From Ardenticatenales bacterium (GTDB lineage: Bacteria > Chloroflexota > Anaerolineae > Ardenticatenales > Ardenticatenaceae): a stretch of DNA of 10,877 nt. Made by a program: the position numbers and the translations under genes. The stretch lies in assembly GCA_013812995.1 (NCBI GenBank), contig JACCSL010000042.1:1-10877 (forward strand), read 5' to 3'. The notes under the pieces are model-generated. The model was not told the DNA's origin and searched no databases. It saw nothing but the letters and a program-made list of their open reading frames with translations. Positions 1 to 5,617 of this stretch are shown piece after piece. Every line of letters begins with the position of its first letter. The first letter of the stretch is position 1.

Positions 1-482
1 GTCGTGATCGTCCCAAGAAACCAGAAGGTGGTAATGGGCACGATGATCCACCAGGGCAGGTGGTCGATCTGGCTGTTCGTGAAGGGATCGTTGAAGCGCT
101 CGATGATGATGAGGTGGTAGATAGCGATGGCGGCCACCAGAAACTGGACCGCGAATTGGGGCCAGGGCGGAAGCTCCCAGCGGTCATCGATCACGCCGAA
201 AAGAAGCATGATCGTTGCGCCGAGAAGCAGCCCCTGAAGGCGCGTCGCTTCATGGGGGTCGAGGAAGGGGATAGGCATGGTGCGCGAGAGGAGGGCGGCG
301 GCGAGGAAGGCCACGCCCATTGCCACACCGCCCATGCGTGGGATGCTTTTCTGGTGAATATCTCGCTCGCGCCGGGGATCCTGCACGACCCCCCACCGGC
401 GCGCGACTCGCATGGTCAGGGGGGTCAGGAGGAAGGCCAACCCGAAGGCTGCCAGCGGGATGAGAAGGAAGGGGAACATCAT
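1..482 (-). CDS. MraY/WecA-family polyprenyl-phosphate sugar-1-phosphate transferase, N-terminal part (cut by window edge)
   Basis: This is an integral membrane enzyme fragment of 160 codons. Enzymes of this family move a sugar phosphate from a UDP-sugar onto undecaprenyl phosphate, the first membrane step of cell-wall or surface-polysaccharide synthesis. The first hydrophobic helix is at residues 3-20. It is followed by the cytoplasmic motif HQKSIPRMGG (43-52), matching the family HxxxPRxGG segment, and by GVIDD (96-100), the Mg-binding aspartate pair, then PPWPQF. More hydrophobic segments lie near 53-65, 84-97, 111-127 and 144-158. The fragment ends at FLGTIT, just before the expected NxxD catalytic motif, which would be outside the window. 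The start is one of two adjacent ATG codons (482 or 479), 10 bases after the upp stop, so it is probably translated from the upp transcript. The lack of MraY-specific context and the upp neighbour favour a WecA/TagO-like role, but the sugar cannot be told from this part. Confidence 0.9.
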   Translation of the reverse strand, partial: MMFPFLLIPLAAFGLAFLLTPLTMRVARRWGVVQDPRRERDIHQKSIPRMGGVAMGVAFLAAALLSRTMPIPFLDPHEATRLQGLLLGATIMLLFGVIDDRWELPPWPQFAVQFLVAAIAIYHLIIIERFNDPFTNSQIDHLPWWIIVPITTFWFLGTIT

Positions 483-492
483 CCCCCGGGCG

Positions 493-1149
493 TCAACCCG
501 TACCGAACTGACGGTCGCCCGCGTCCCCGAGTCCGGGAACGATGAAGCCGTGCGGGGGCTCGTTCTCCTGCTGGGACTCCGGCGTCAGGTGGCTGTCGAT
601 CTGGGCAATGTGAATGTCCACATCGGGGTGGTCGGCGGTCATGCGCTGGATGCCCTCGGGTGCGGCCAGCAACCCCAGGTACTTGATTCGTCGCGCGCCC
701 CACTTCTTCAGAATCTCGACGGCCGCTGTGGCGCTGCCGCCCGTGGCGAGCATGGGGTCCAGCACGAAGACCACCTGCACGGTGGGGTCTATCGGAAGCT
801 TGTTGTAGTAGGAAACGGGGCGCAGCGTCTTCTCGTCGCGGTAAAGGCCAATGTGCCATACTTCCGCACCCGGAATCATCTCCCAGATGCCTTCCACCAT
901 CCCCAGCCCGGCCCGCAGGATGGGTACCAGGCCAATCTTCTCAGCCAGCGTCTGGCCGTTCGCGATGCCCAGCCCCGTGTTGACGACGCTGGGGCTCAGA
1001 GAAAGGTCCTGGGTGGCCTCATAGGTGAGGAGCATGGCAAGCTCGCGCACCAGTTCGCGGAACTTTTTGGGCTCCGTGTCCTGGCGGCGTAGCAGATCGA
1101 TCTTGTGTTTGACGAGAGGGTGCTGGGACTCAAAGACGCGCGGTTGCAT
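493..1149 (-). CDS. upp: Uracil phosphoribosyltransferase
   Basis: This cytoplasmic pyrimidine-salvage enzyme makes UMP from uracil and PRPP. The protein has 218 residues; family members are usually near 208. Visible marks are the N-terminal HPLVKHKI, the [11 protein letters not shown] segment (74-84), the PRPP-binding loop [12 protein letters not shown] (129-140), KKWGA, and the C-terminal uracil-binding [13 protein letters not shown] (205-217). The extra length comes from about nine added residues ([12 protein letters not shown] region, 189-200) between the usual 'ID' and '[11 protein letters not shown]' blocks. The ATG at 1149 is preferred because MQPRVF matches the family N-terminus. A longer in-frame start at 1197 would run back inside the preceding gene. 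The gene starts two bases after the stop of the zinc-finger gene, so translational coupling is likely. A G-rich stretch in the end of that gene could act as the ribosome binding site. Confidence 0.96.
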   Translation of the reverse strand: MQPRVFESQHPLVKHKIDLLRRQDTEPKKFRELVRELAMLLTYEATQDLSLSPSVVNTGLGIANGQTLAEKIGLVPILRAGLGMVEGIWEMIPGAEVWHIGLYRDEKTLRPVSYYNKLPIDPTVQVVFVLDPMLATGGSATAAVEILKKWGARRIKYLGLLAAPEGIQRMTADHPDVDIHIAQIDSHLTPESQQENEPPHGFIVPGLGDAGDRQFGTG

Positions 1150-1151
1150 GA

Positions 1152-1496
1152 TTATCGCCGCCCCCGTCGCTCGAGCTTGGTCTTGCAGGGCACACAATAC
1201 TGCGCCTCGGGAACGATGAGCAGCCGCTCGGGGTCGATGGGCTGCCCACAGTTCTTGCAGATGCCGTAGTCTCCATCCTTCAACTTCTCAATGGCCAACT
1301 CCATCTCTTCCAACCGCTCCTCAAAGGTAGCAAGCAGGGCCAAATTCTTCTCTCGCTCCGGGAGTTCAGGGTCCCCCTCATCGGCCTCAAACTCCAGCTC
1401 GACCTTCACATCTTCACGCAGGCGCTCGATCTGCTGTAGCAGATGATCGCGCTCCTCCAGAAGGCGAGCCTTGTGCTCATCAATCGGGTTTGCCAT
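1152..1496 (-). CDS. TraR/DksA-type C4 zinc-finger protein
   Basis: This is a 114-residue protein. Residues 6-78 are highly charged and heptad-like (many E, L, R, K), expected to form the helical coiled coil seen in DksA/TraR proteins. A C4 zinc finger follows: CKNC, 17 residues, then CVPC (YGICKNC...[12 protein letters not shown]). Family members bind in the secondary channel of RNA polymerase and change promoter response, some with ppGpp. Whether this short form does so is inference; it could also be a stand-alone regulator of unknown target. The coil tip acidic motif of true DksA (DxxDxA) is not evident. The ATG at 1496 is preceded by a purine-rich GGGAGGAG about 12 bases upstream, a strong but slightly distant Shine-Dalgarno. 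It is the first gene of the operon with upp and the MraY/WecA-like transferase, so it may be placed to respond to nucleotide state. Confidence 0.88.
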   Translation of the reverse strand: MANPIDEHKARLLEERDHLLQQIERLREDVKVELEFEADEGDPELPEREKNLALLATFEERLEEMELAIEKLKDGDYGICKNCGQPIDPERLLIVPEAQYCVPCKTKLERRGRR

Positions 1497-1534
1497 CGCT
1501 ATTTCAATCTCCTCCCGGCAAAAAGTAGGCCACC

Positions 1535-1563
1535 CTTATAACATGTTTTGGAAGCACCGTCAA
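1535..1563 (-). promoter_or_regulatory. Sigma70-type promoter of the zinc finger-upp-transferase operon
   Basis: On the minus strand the sequence reads TTGACG (1563-1558), a 17-base spacer, then TATAAG (1540-1535). The -10 is preceded by TGT, giving an extended -10. Expected start of transcription is near 1528, leaving a leader of about 30 bases with the Shine-Dalgarno of the first gene. This is the best promoter match in the window. It is divergent from the ruvB promoter, about 60 bp away. Confidence 0.75.
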
Positions 1564-1621
1564 TAGCATTTTTCAAGTCGGCTTTCTCCCCGCACCGCGT
1601 CGTCGAACAGATGTTTGCCTT

Positions 1622-1648
1622 TTGTCTGACCCGAGCCTGTGCTATGCT
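1622..1648 (+). promoter_or_regulatory. Probable ruvB promoter (extended -10)
   Basis: The sequence TGCTATGCT (1640-1648) has an extended -10 form with TATGCT as the hexamer. TTGTCT (1622-1627) could be the -35 but the spacer is only 15; TTTTGT at 1620-1625 would give 17. Start of transcription would be near 1655, about 25 bases before the ruvB ATG. The extended -10 may compensate for the weak -35. No other better match lies between the divergent genes. Confidence 0.5.
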
Positions 1649-1680
1649 TCCCACAGCAACAAGCACAGGGCGGAGGCAGG

Positions 1681-2724
1681 ATGGAATCACAGGAACGAGC
1701 CATTTCAGGGGAGCGGCAGGGCGGCGAAGTGCCCGTCGAGCTGTCGCTGCGCCCGCAGCGCCTGGCCGAGTATATCGGCCAGGCCCGCATTAAGGAGAAT
1801 CTCTCCATCCTGATCGAGGCGGCCCGGCAGCGCGGCGAGCCGCTGGACCATGTGCTACTGTATGGGCCGCCCGGCCTCGGTAAGACGACCCTGGCTATGA
1901 TTCTGGCAAAGGAGATGGATGTCAGTATCAAGACCACCGCTGGCCCGGCTATCGAGCGCGCCGGGGATCTGGCCGCCCTGCTGACGAACCTCCGCCAGGG
2001 CGATATTCTTTTTATCGACGAGGTGCATCGCCTCGGGCGCGCGGTGGAGGAGATCCTCTACCCGGCGATGGAAGATTTTGTCCTCGACCTTATCATCGGC
2101 AAGGGGCCAGCGGCGCGCAGCGTGCGCCTCAAACTGCCCCGCTTCACCGTCATCGGCGCGACGACGCGGCTGGCCATGATGACCTCGCCACTTCGTGACC
2201 GCTTCGGCATTGTCCATCGCCTGGAATTCTACGATGCTGAGACGTTGCAGGACATCGTCACGCGCAGCGCGGCAGTGATGAACGTCGAGATCGACGAGGA
2301 GGGCGCGCGGGAGATCGCGCGGCGCGGGCGCGGCACGCCCCGCATCGCCAATCGCCTGCTGCGCCGCGTGCGAGATTATGCCCAGGTGCGGGCGGCTGGT
2401 CACATCAATCGGGATGTTGCGTGCGAGGCTCTCGTGCTGTTGGATATCGACGAGCTGGGGCTGGACGAGATCGACCGCCGCGTGCTGGAGACGATCATCA
2501 CCAAGTTCAGCGGCGGACCTGTGGGACTGGAAACCATCGCGGCCTCCATCTCGGAAGAGGCCGACACAATCATGGACGTGTACGAGCCCTACCTGCTGCA
2601 ACTTGGCTTCCTGGATCGCACCCCACGCGGGCGAACGGCCACGCGCCGCGCCTACCAGCACCTTGGCCTTGCCTACAGCGGCTCCGACGATTCAAACAAC
2701 CAAAGCTCCCTATTTGATTTGTGA
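1681..2724 (+). CDS. ruvB: Holliday junction branch migration ATPase RuvB
   Basis: This is the 347-residue AAA+ motor that, with RuvA, drives branch migration at Holliday junctions during recombination and repair. The Walker A motif is GPPGLGKT (62-69) and Walker B is LFIDEVHRL (110-118). Sensor 1 is GATTR (159-163). SPLRDRFG (169-176) carries the arginine finger at R174, and [13 protein letters not shown] (217-229) is the sensor 2 segment. A C-terminal winged helix follows, with [18 protein letters not shown] (301-318) and the usual ATRRAYQHL. The length is normal. The ATG at 1681 was chosen because GGAGG (1672-1676) lies just upstream and MESQER leads into the usual '[12 protein letters not shown]'. 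A longer upstream frame from 1639 overlaps the putative -10 and lacks a ribosome site. ruvA and ruvC are not adjacent in this window. The tail QSSLFDL is discussed as a finding. Confidence 0.98.
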   Translation: MESQERAISGERQGGEVPVELSLRPQRLAEYIGQARIKENLSILIEAARQRGEPLDHVLLYGPPGLGKTTLAMILAKEMDVSIKTTAGPAIERAGDLAALLTNLRQGDILFIDEVHRLGRAVEEILYPAMEDFVLDLIIGKGPAARSVRLKLPRFTVIGATTRLAMMTSPLRDRFGIVHRLEFYDAETLQDIVTRSAAVMNVEIDEEGAREIARRGRGTPRIANRLLRRVRDYAQVRAAGHINRDVACEALVLLDIDELGLDEIDRRVLETIITKFSGGPVGLETIAASISEEADTIMDVYEPYLLQLGFLDRTPRGRTATRRAYQHLGLAYSGSDDSNNQSSLFDL

Positions 2725-2742
2725 GGAGGTGGGGCAGGGGTG

Positions 2743-2771
2743 TTGTTTTTATGGTAAGCGAGTGTTACAAT
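2743..2771 (+). promoter_or_regulatory. Promoter of the Xer recombinase gene
   Basis: TTGTTT (2743-2748), a 17-base spacer and TACAAT (2766-2771) match sigma70 consensus well. TGT directly before the -10 makes it an extended -10. Transcription should begin near 2778, leaving a leader of about 34 bases that includes AAGGAG (2800-2805). The promoter gives the recombinase independent expression although ruvB ends only 87 bases upstream with no visible terminator between them. Confidence 0.65.
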
Positions 2772-2791
2772 CTTTTTGTCTCTTACCATAA
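2749..2791. repeat. Perfect 10-bp inverted repeat around the Xer gene -10 (candidate operator)
   Basis: TTATGGTAAG (2749-2758) and CTTACCATAA (2782-2791) are exact reverse complements separated by 23 bases. The left arm starts right after the -35 and the right arm lies just past the predicted transcription start, so the arms bracket the -10. The left arm would not be in the transcript, so an RNA hairpin from this promoter is excluded. A protein-binding operator is the simplest reading. The arm centres are 33 bp apart, about three DNA turns. Confidence 0.6.
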
Positions 2792-2811
2792 TGTTAGCGA
2801 AGGAGCGTCGT

Positions 2812-3672
2812 ATGCGGCAGCGGATTGATGACTACCTGGCCCACCTCAGTCAAGAGGAAGATTACTCAGAGAATACCATCGCCGCATACCGCAACGACCT
2901 CGCGCAGTTTTGCCAGTGGCTGGAAGAGCACGGTCGGATGGGGTGCGGCTGGGAGAATATCACCCTTGAAGACATCACCAACTATCTCTTCCACCTGCGC
3001 GAGCGCGAGTATGCTCCCTCGACCATCGCTCGAAAGATGGCGGCACTGAAAAGCTACTTCCATCACCTCGTCGAGCAGGAAGAGATTCTGGAATCCCCCA
3101 CCAACGATGTCGATGGCCCCAAGGTCAAAAAGTACGCGCCCCAGGCCCTCTCGCGCGATGGCGTGGCACGCCTTATGGCAGAAGCGGCCCGGCTCAAGAA
3201 CAGCAAGGGGCTGCGGGATCGCGCCATGCTGGAGCTTCTCTATGCCACGGGAATGCGCGTGAGCGAGTTGGTGAACCTGGAGGTCAACCATCTGAACATG
3301 GAGCAGTGGACACTTCGCTGTGGCAGCGGTCAGAACGAGCGCGTGGTTCCCGTCGCGGTGCGTGCGGTGGGGGCGCTCAACGACTACCTGGAGAAGGGGC
3401 GCTCCCAGTTGGTGAGCGGGGACGAGCAGCCGATTCTCTTCTTGAACATGCGGGGCAACCAGCTCACGCGCCAGGGGCTCTGGCTGATTATCAAGAATTA
3501 TGTGGAGCGCGCTGGAATCAAGGCCGAGGTCACGCCGCACACGCTGCGCCACTCCTTTGCCATCCATCGGCTGAACGATGGCAGTGAGCTGAGCGAGGTT
3601 CAGGGGCTACTGGGCCACGCCAACATCTCGACCACGCAGGTGTATACGCATGGTCGCGAGGAGCGCGAGTAG
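2812..3672 (+). CDS. xerD: Tyrosine recombinase, XerC/XerD type, with catalytic lysine replaced by serine
   Basis: This is a 286-residue site-specific recombinase; Xer proteins resolve chromosome dimers at dif. Residues 1-90 form the SAM-like core-binding domain (SENTIAAYRNDLAQF at 19-33). Residues from about 110 form the catalytic domain. Catalytic residues visible are R149 (YATGMRVSEL), H243 and R246 (HTLRH), H269 (LLGHANISTTQ) and the nucleophile Y278 (VYTH). The expected GKGxKER beta-hairpin reads GSGQNER (171-177), so position 172, the catalytic lysine in E. coli XerD, is serine. Length and spacing match XerD closely, but XerC and XerD cannot be told apart here. The ATG at 2812 has AAGGAG six bases before it. 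An earlier TTG at 2776 is in frame but lies at the predicted transcription start. Only one Xer gene is in the window. Confidence 0.93.
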   Translation: MRQRIDDYLAHLSQEEDYSENTIAAYRNDLAQFCQWLEEHGRMGCGWENITLEDITNYLFHLREREYAPSTIARKMAALKSYFHHLVEQEEILESPTNDVDGPKVKKYAPQALSRDGVARLMAEAARLKNSKGLRDRAMLELLYATGMRVSELVNLEVNHLNMEQWTLRCGSGQNERVVPVAVRAVGALNDYLEKGRSQLVSGDEQPILFLNMRGNQLTRQGLWLIIKNYVERAGIKAEVTPHTLRHSFAIHRLNDGSELSEVQGLLGHANISTTQVYTHGREERE

Positions 3673-3706
3673 CGCGCGCTGCCAGAGTATAGGTATCGAG
3701 TAAGTC

Positions 3707-3741
3707 GGGGAGGGAGTCGCATAGACCCCTCCTCCTTTTTT
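3707..3741 (+). terminator. Rho-independent terminator after the Xer gene
   Basis: GGGGAGGGAGTC (3707-3718) pairs with GACCCCTCCTCC (3724-3735). This gives 11 pairs with one bulged A (3715), one G-U pair and a 5-base loop, followed by six T (3736-3741). It ends 25 bases before the next gene. It closes the ruvB/Xer transcripts, although some read-through into the phosphorylase is possible since no strong promoter is visible between them. Confidence 0.8.
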
Positions 3742-3766
3742 ATATTTTCTCAGAACAGGAGAGACA

Positions 3767-4624
3767 ATGGAACGAGCCTTTGACCCGACGCACGCCGTGG
3801 AAGCCGCCGCCTGGATTCGGGGGCAGATGGGGGCGCGTGCTGTACCCATGAGCGCGCTGATTACCGGAAGTGGCCTCGGGATGATGGCCGATAGCGTTCA
3901 GGCCCCGGTGCGCTTCCCGACGACCGAGATTCCCCACTGGCCACAGAGTACCGTGGAGGGGCACGCGGGACGGCTGGTGGTCGGCTCGATTGCCGGGCAT
4001 CCGGTCATCGTGATGCAGGGGCGGGTGCATTTTTACGAGGGCTACCCGATCCAGCAGGTGGCCTTTCCCATTCGGGTTCTCCAGGCGCTGGGGGTGCAGC
4101 GACTCATCGTGACCAACGCGGCAGGCGGTATGGAAAAGTCCTGGGCGGCGGGCGACATCATGTTGATCCGCGATCACATCAATGTGCCGGGAATGGCGGG
4201 GCAGAATCCCCTCATAGGCCCCAACAATACTCAATTGGGGCCGCGTTTTCCCAGCATGGCCAATGCCTATGATCCCACACTGCGCGCTCTGGCCCACGAG
4301 GTTGCGCGCGAGCAGGGGCTTACGCTGCGCGAGGGCATCTACGCGATGGTAAGCGGCCCCAGCTATGAGACCCCCGCCGAGCTACGGTTTCTGCATGTCG
4401 CCGGTGCCCACGCTGTCGGCATGAGCACCGCGCCGGAGGTCATCGTCGCCCGACACGCGGGGATGACGGTGCTGGGCTTCTCGCTGCTGACCAACATGGT
4501 TCTCTTCGACCCGACCGCTGAGGAAGAAACCACGCACGATGAGGTGCTGGAGGTCGGTGCCCTGGCGGCCCCCCGGCTGGTTCGCCTGCTAGAAGGAATC
4601 CTGACGCGCTGGGCTACGTCATAG
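3767..4624 (+). CDS. punA: Purine nucleoside phosphorylase (trimeric, inosine/guanosine type)
   Basis: This is a 285-residue cytoplasmic enzyme of the PNP/MTAP family. It cleaves purine nucleosides with phosphate to free base and ribose-1-phosphate for salvage. Visible sites are the phosphate-binding loop GSGLG (34-38) and GRVHFYEGY (85-93). TNAAGG (116-121) and SGPSYETPAE (196-205) follow; the final E205 corresponds to the base-contacting glutamate of human PNP (E201). VGMSTAPEVIVARH (217-230) and LTNM (241-244) complete the set, with N243 as the purine-recognising asparagine. The Glu plus Asn pair points to 6-oxopurines (inosine, guanosine) rather than methylthioadenosine. The ATG at 3767 has AGGAG (3757-3761) five bases upstream. 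It sits between a terminator and a promoter for the next gene, so it is probably a single-gene unit. I see no convincing promoter of its own: TATATT at 3741-3746 lacks a -35. Confidence 0.95.
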   Translation: MERAFDPTHAVEAAAWIRGQMGARAVPMSALITGSGLGMMADSVQAPVRFPTTEIPHWPQSTVEGHAGRLVVGSIAGHPVIVMQGRVHFYEGYPIQQVAFPIRVLQALGVQRLIVTNAAGGMEKSWAAGDIMLIRDHINVPGMAGQNPLIGPNNTQLGPRFPSMANAYDPTLRALAHEVAREQGLTLREGIYAMVSGPSYETPAELRFLHVAGAHAVGMSTAPEVIVARHAGMTVLGFSLLTNMVLFDPTAEEETTHDEVLEVGALAAPRLVRLLEGILTRWATS

Positions 4625-4636
4625 GTTCTGCAAAAG

Positions 4637-4665
4637 TTGGTCTTGTAAGGGTGCCTCGCTATACT
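4637..4665 (+). promoter_or_regulatory. Probable promoter of the DUF3105 gene
   Basis: TTGGTC (4637-4642), a 17-base spacer and TATACT (4660-4665). Transcription would start near 4672, about 39 bases before the ATG at 4711. The gap of 86 bases after the phosphorylase stop has no terminator hairpin, so the DUF3105 gene may also receive read-through. Confidence 0.55.
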
Positions 4666-4710
4666 TTGGGCGGCTTTTGAACCCAACCAAGATTTTAGGA
4701 ATACACTTCA

Positions 4711-5352
4711 ATGTCAACACCTTCCGAAACCAAGCGCTCACGCGGCCTCAAACGAAGCAAGCAGACAGAAGAGAAGCCTGTCAAGAGCGGCATTGATTCA
4801 CGATATCTTCTCTACGGAGGTGGCGGTCTGCTGCTGCTGGCACTTGTAGTCTTCCTCGTCCTGCAACTGGGTTCCCCGTTGCCTGGCGAGGCGCTACCCG
4901 ACCTTGGGAACCTGCACGTCGAGCCGGGTGCGCCGCACGCCCCCTACAACTCCAACCCGCCCACCAGCGGACCCCATTTCGGCAATCTGGCGAACTGGGG
5001 CGAGCATAGCGAGTCCATCGCTGATGAGCTTCAGATTCATAACCTGGAGGATGGCGGCGTCATCGTGCATTACAACTGCCCGGAGAGCTGCCCCGACCTC
5101 GTCGAGCAGCTCCGGGAAGCCATCGGGCAGGCATTTGGTGGCAGCTTCGAGGAGGCCCAGCGCCGTTCTGCACTGGATGTCCGCGATCCCCAGGCATCCC
5201 ACTGGATTCTGGTGCCGCGCCCGGACATGGACACCCAGATTGCGCTCACGGCCTGGACCCGCATCGACAAGCTGGACGCCTTTGACCAGGAGCGCATCGT
5301 CACTTTCCTCCGCCAGTTCGAGGGCATTGACCACCATACGGGGGTCGAGTAA
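4711..5352 (+). CDS. Membrane-anchored DUF3105 protein, function unknown
   Basis: The protein has 213 residues. A basic, lysine/arginine-rich N-terminus (1-31) is followed by one membrane helix (about 32-53) and an outward-facing domain, as expected from the positive-inside rule. The domain has YNSNPPTSGPHF (79-90) and NWGEH, the typical DUF3105 start. It continues with QIHNLEDGGVIVHYNC (108-123) and a CPESC pair (C123, C127), then HWILVPRP and LTAWTRIDKLDAFD. I recall the family core as NLEHGG, so D114 here stands where His is usual. No activity is established for the family; the conserved His and Cys residues allow a metal-binding or redox guess only. AGGA (4697-4700) lies ten bases before the ATG. 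It precedes ftsH but has its own promoter and is separated from ftsH by 265 bases. Confidence 0.85.
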   Translation: MSTPSETKRSRGLKRSKQTEEKPVKSGIDSRYLLYGGGGLLLLALVVFLVLQLGSPLPGEALPDLGNLHVEPGAPHAPYNSNPPTSGPHFGNLANWGEHSESIADELQIHNLEDGGVIVHYNCPESCPDLVEQLREAIGQAFGGSFEEAQRRSALDVRDPQASHWILVPRPDMDTQIALTAWTRIDKLDAFDQERIVTFLRQFEGIDHHTGVE

Positions 5353-5355
5353 CCA

Positions 5356-5379
5356 CCACTCCAGAGAGGCTCTCTGTGG
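5356..5379 (+). other. Hairpin after the DUF3105 gene (weak terminator candidate)
   Basis: CAGAGA (5362-5367) and TCTCTG (5371-5376) form a 6-bp stem with loop GGC. CCA (5356-5358) and TGG (5377-5379) can extend it across a 3-base bulge. There is no T run after it, so intrinsic termination would be weak. The left arm is also shared with a longer inverted repeat (5361-5368 with 5393-5400). Confidence 0.4.
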
Positions 5380-5400
5380 GGCATGTGCTATACTCTCTGG
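5361..5400. repeat. 8-bp inverted repeat enclosing the ftsH -10
   Basis: CCAGAGAG (5361-5368) and CTCTCTGG (5393-5400) are exact reverse complements with a 24-base spacer. The right arm overlaps the last two bases of the -10 and ends at the predicted start of transcription. It could be an operator or simply overlap with the hairpin downstream of DUF3105. Confidence 0.4.
5386..5394 (+). promoter_or_regulatory. Extended -10 promoter candidate for ftsH
   Basis: TGCTATACT (5386-5394) is an extended -10 with hexamer TATACT (5389-5394). No good -35 lies 16-18 bases upstream. The expected start is near 5401, giving a leader of about 217 bases to the ftsH ATG. The element resembles TGCTATGCT upstream of ruvB. 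An 8-bp inverted repeat (5361-5368 and 5393-5400) encloses it. Confidence 0.5.
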
Positions 5401-5454
5401 ATGCAAAAATGGGACGGTACTGGCCTTGCTTCAGAGGCCAGAAAGAATAATTAA
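5401..5454 (+). CDS. Possible leaderless 17-codon ORF at the start of the ftsH transcript
   Basis: An ATG at 5401 opens a frame MQKWDGTGLASEARKNN ending in TAA (5452-5454). The ATG falls six bases after the TATACT hexamer, exactly where transcription should begin, so it would be a leaderless start. A 7-bp hairpin (5420-5441) lies inside it. There is no ribosome binding site, and a frame this short can occur by chance. It might be a leader peptide acting on downstream ftsH or a non-coding leader. Confidence 0.2.
   Translation: MQKWDGTGLASEARKNN
5420..5441 (+). other. Hairpin in the ftsH leader
   Basis: CTGGCCT (5420-5426) and AGGCCAG (5435-5441) are perfect complements with an 8-base loop. 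The following bases are A-rich, with no T run, so it is not an intrinsic terminator on this strand. In the ftsH transcript it would form about 20 bases from the 5' end. Confidence 0.5.
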
Positions 5455-5487
5455 GGACTGACGACCCAATAACCAAGACAGTCGCCA

Positions 5488-5542
5488 TCGTAATCGCGAC
5501 TCGTAATCGTCCGTTGGCGAATCGAGAACAGCGAACGATTAC
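5488..5542. repeat. Repeated 9-mer and competing hairpins in the ftsH leader
   Basis: TCGTAATCG occurs twice, at 5488-5496 and 5501-5509, with a 13-base period. Its reverse-complement core CGATTAC is at 5536-5542. The second copy forms the better hairpin: GTAATCGT (5503-5510) with ACGATTAC (5535-5542). That stem continues after one mismatch with CGTTG/CAGCG (5512-5516 and 5529-5533) around a 12-base loop. The first copy could compete for the same 3' arm, or pair with CGCGAT (5553-5558). The rest of 5443-5617 has no gene-like frame with a ribosome site except that of ftsH. Confidence 0.5.
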
Positions 5543-5617
5543 AATTATGACCCGCGATAGCGATCAATTGTCTGAGTTATTCAATAGCCAATCCTAAAGA
5601 GATGGGGAGAGGGATCC

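Noticed and set aside
1149..1197. Longer upp start at 1197
   Set aside because: It would overlap the end of the zinc-finger gene by 46 bases, and the family N-terminus matches from the ATG at 1149.
1639..1680. Longer ruvB start at 1639
   Set aside because: It overlaps the likely -10 and lacks a ribosome site, while the ATG at 1681 has GGAGG just upstream.
2812..3672. Integrase of a mobile element
   Set aside because: The length, domain spacing and housekeeping neighbours fit a chromosomal Xer; no attachment-site duplication, tRNA gene or phage gene is visible.
5488..5542. Start of a CRISPR array or iteron origin
   Set aside because: Only two short copies of a 9-mer with a 13-base period plus one partial inverted copy; no longer repeat units, and no cas or replication genes nearby.
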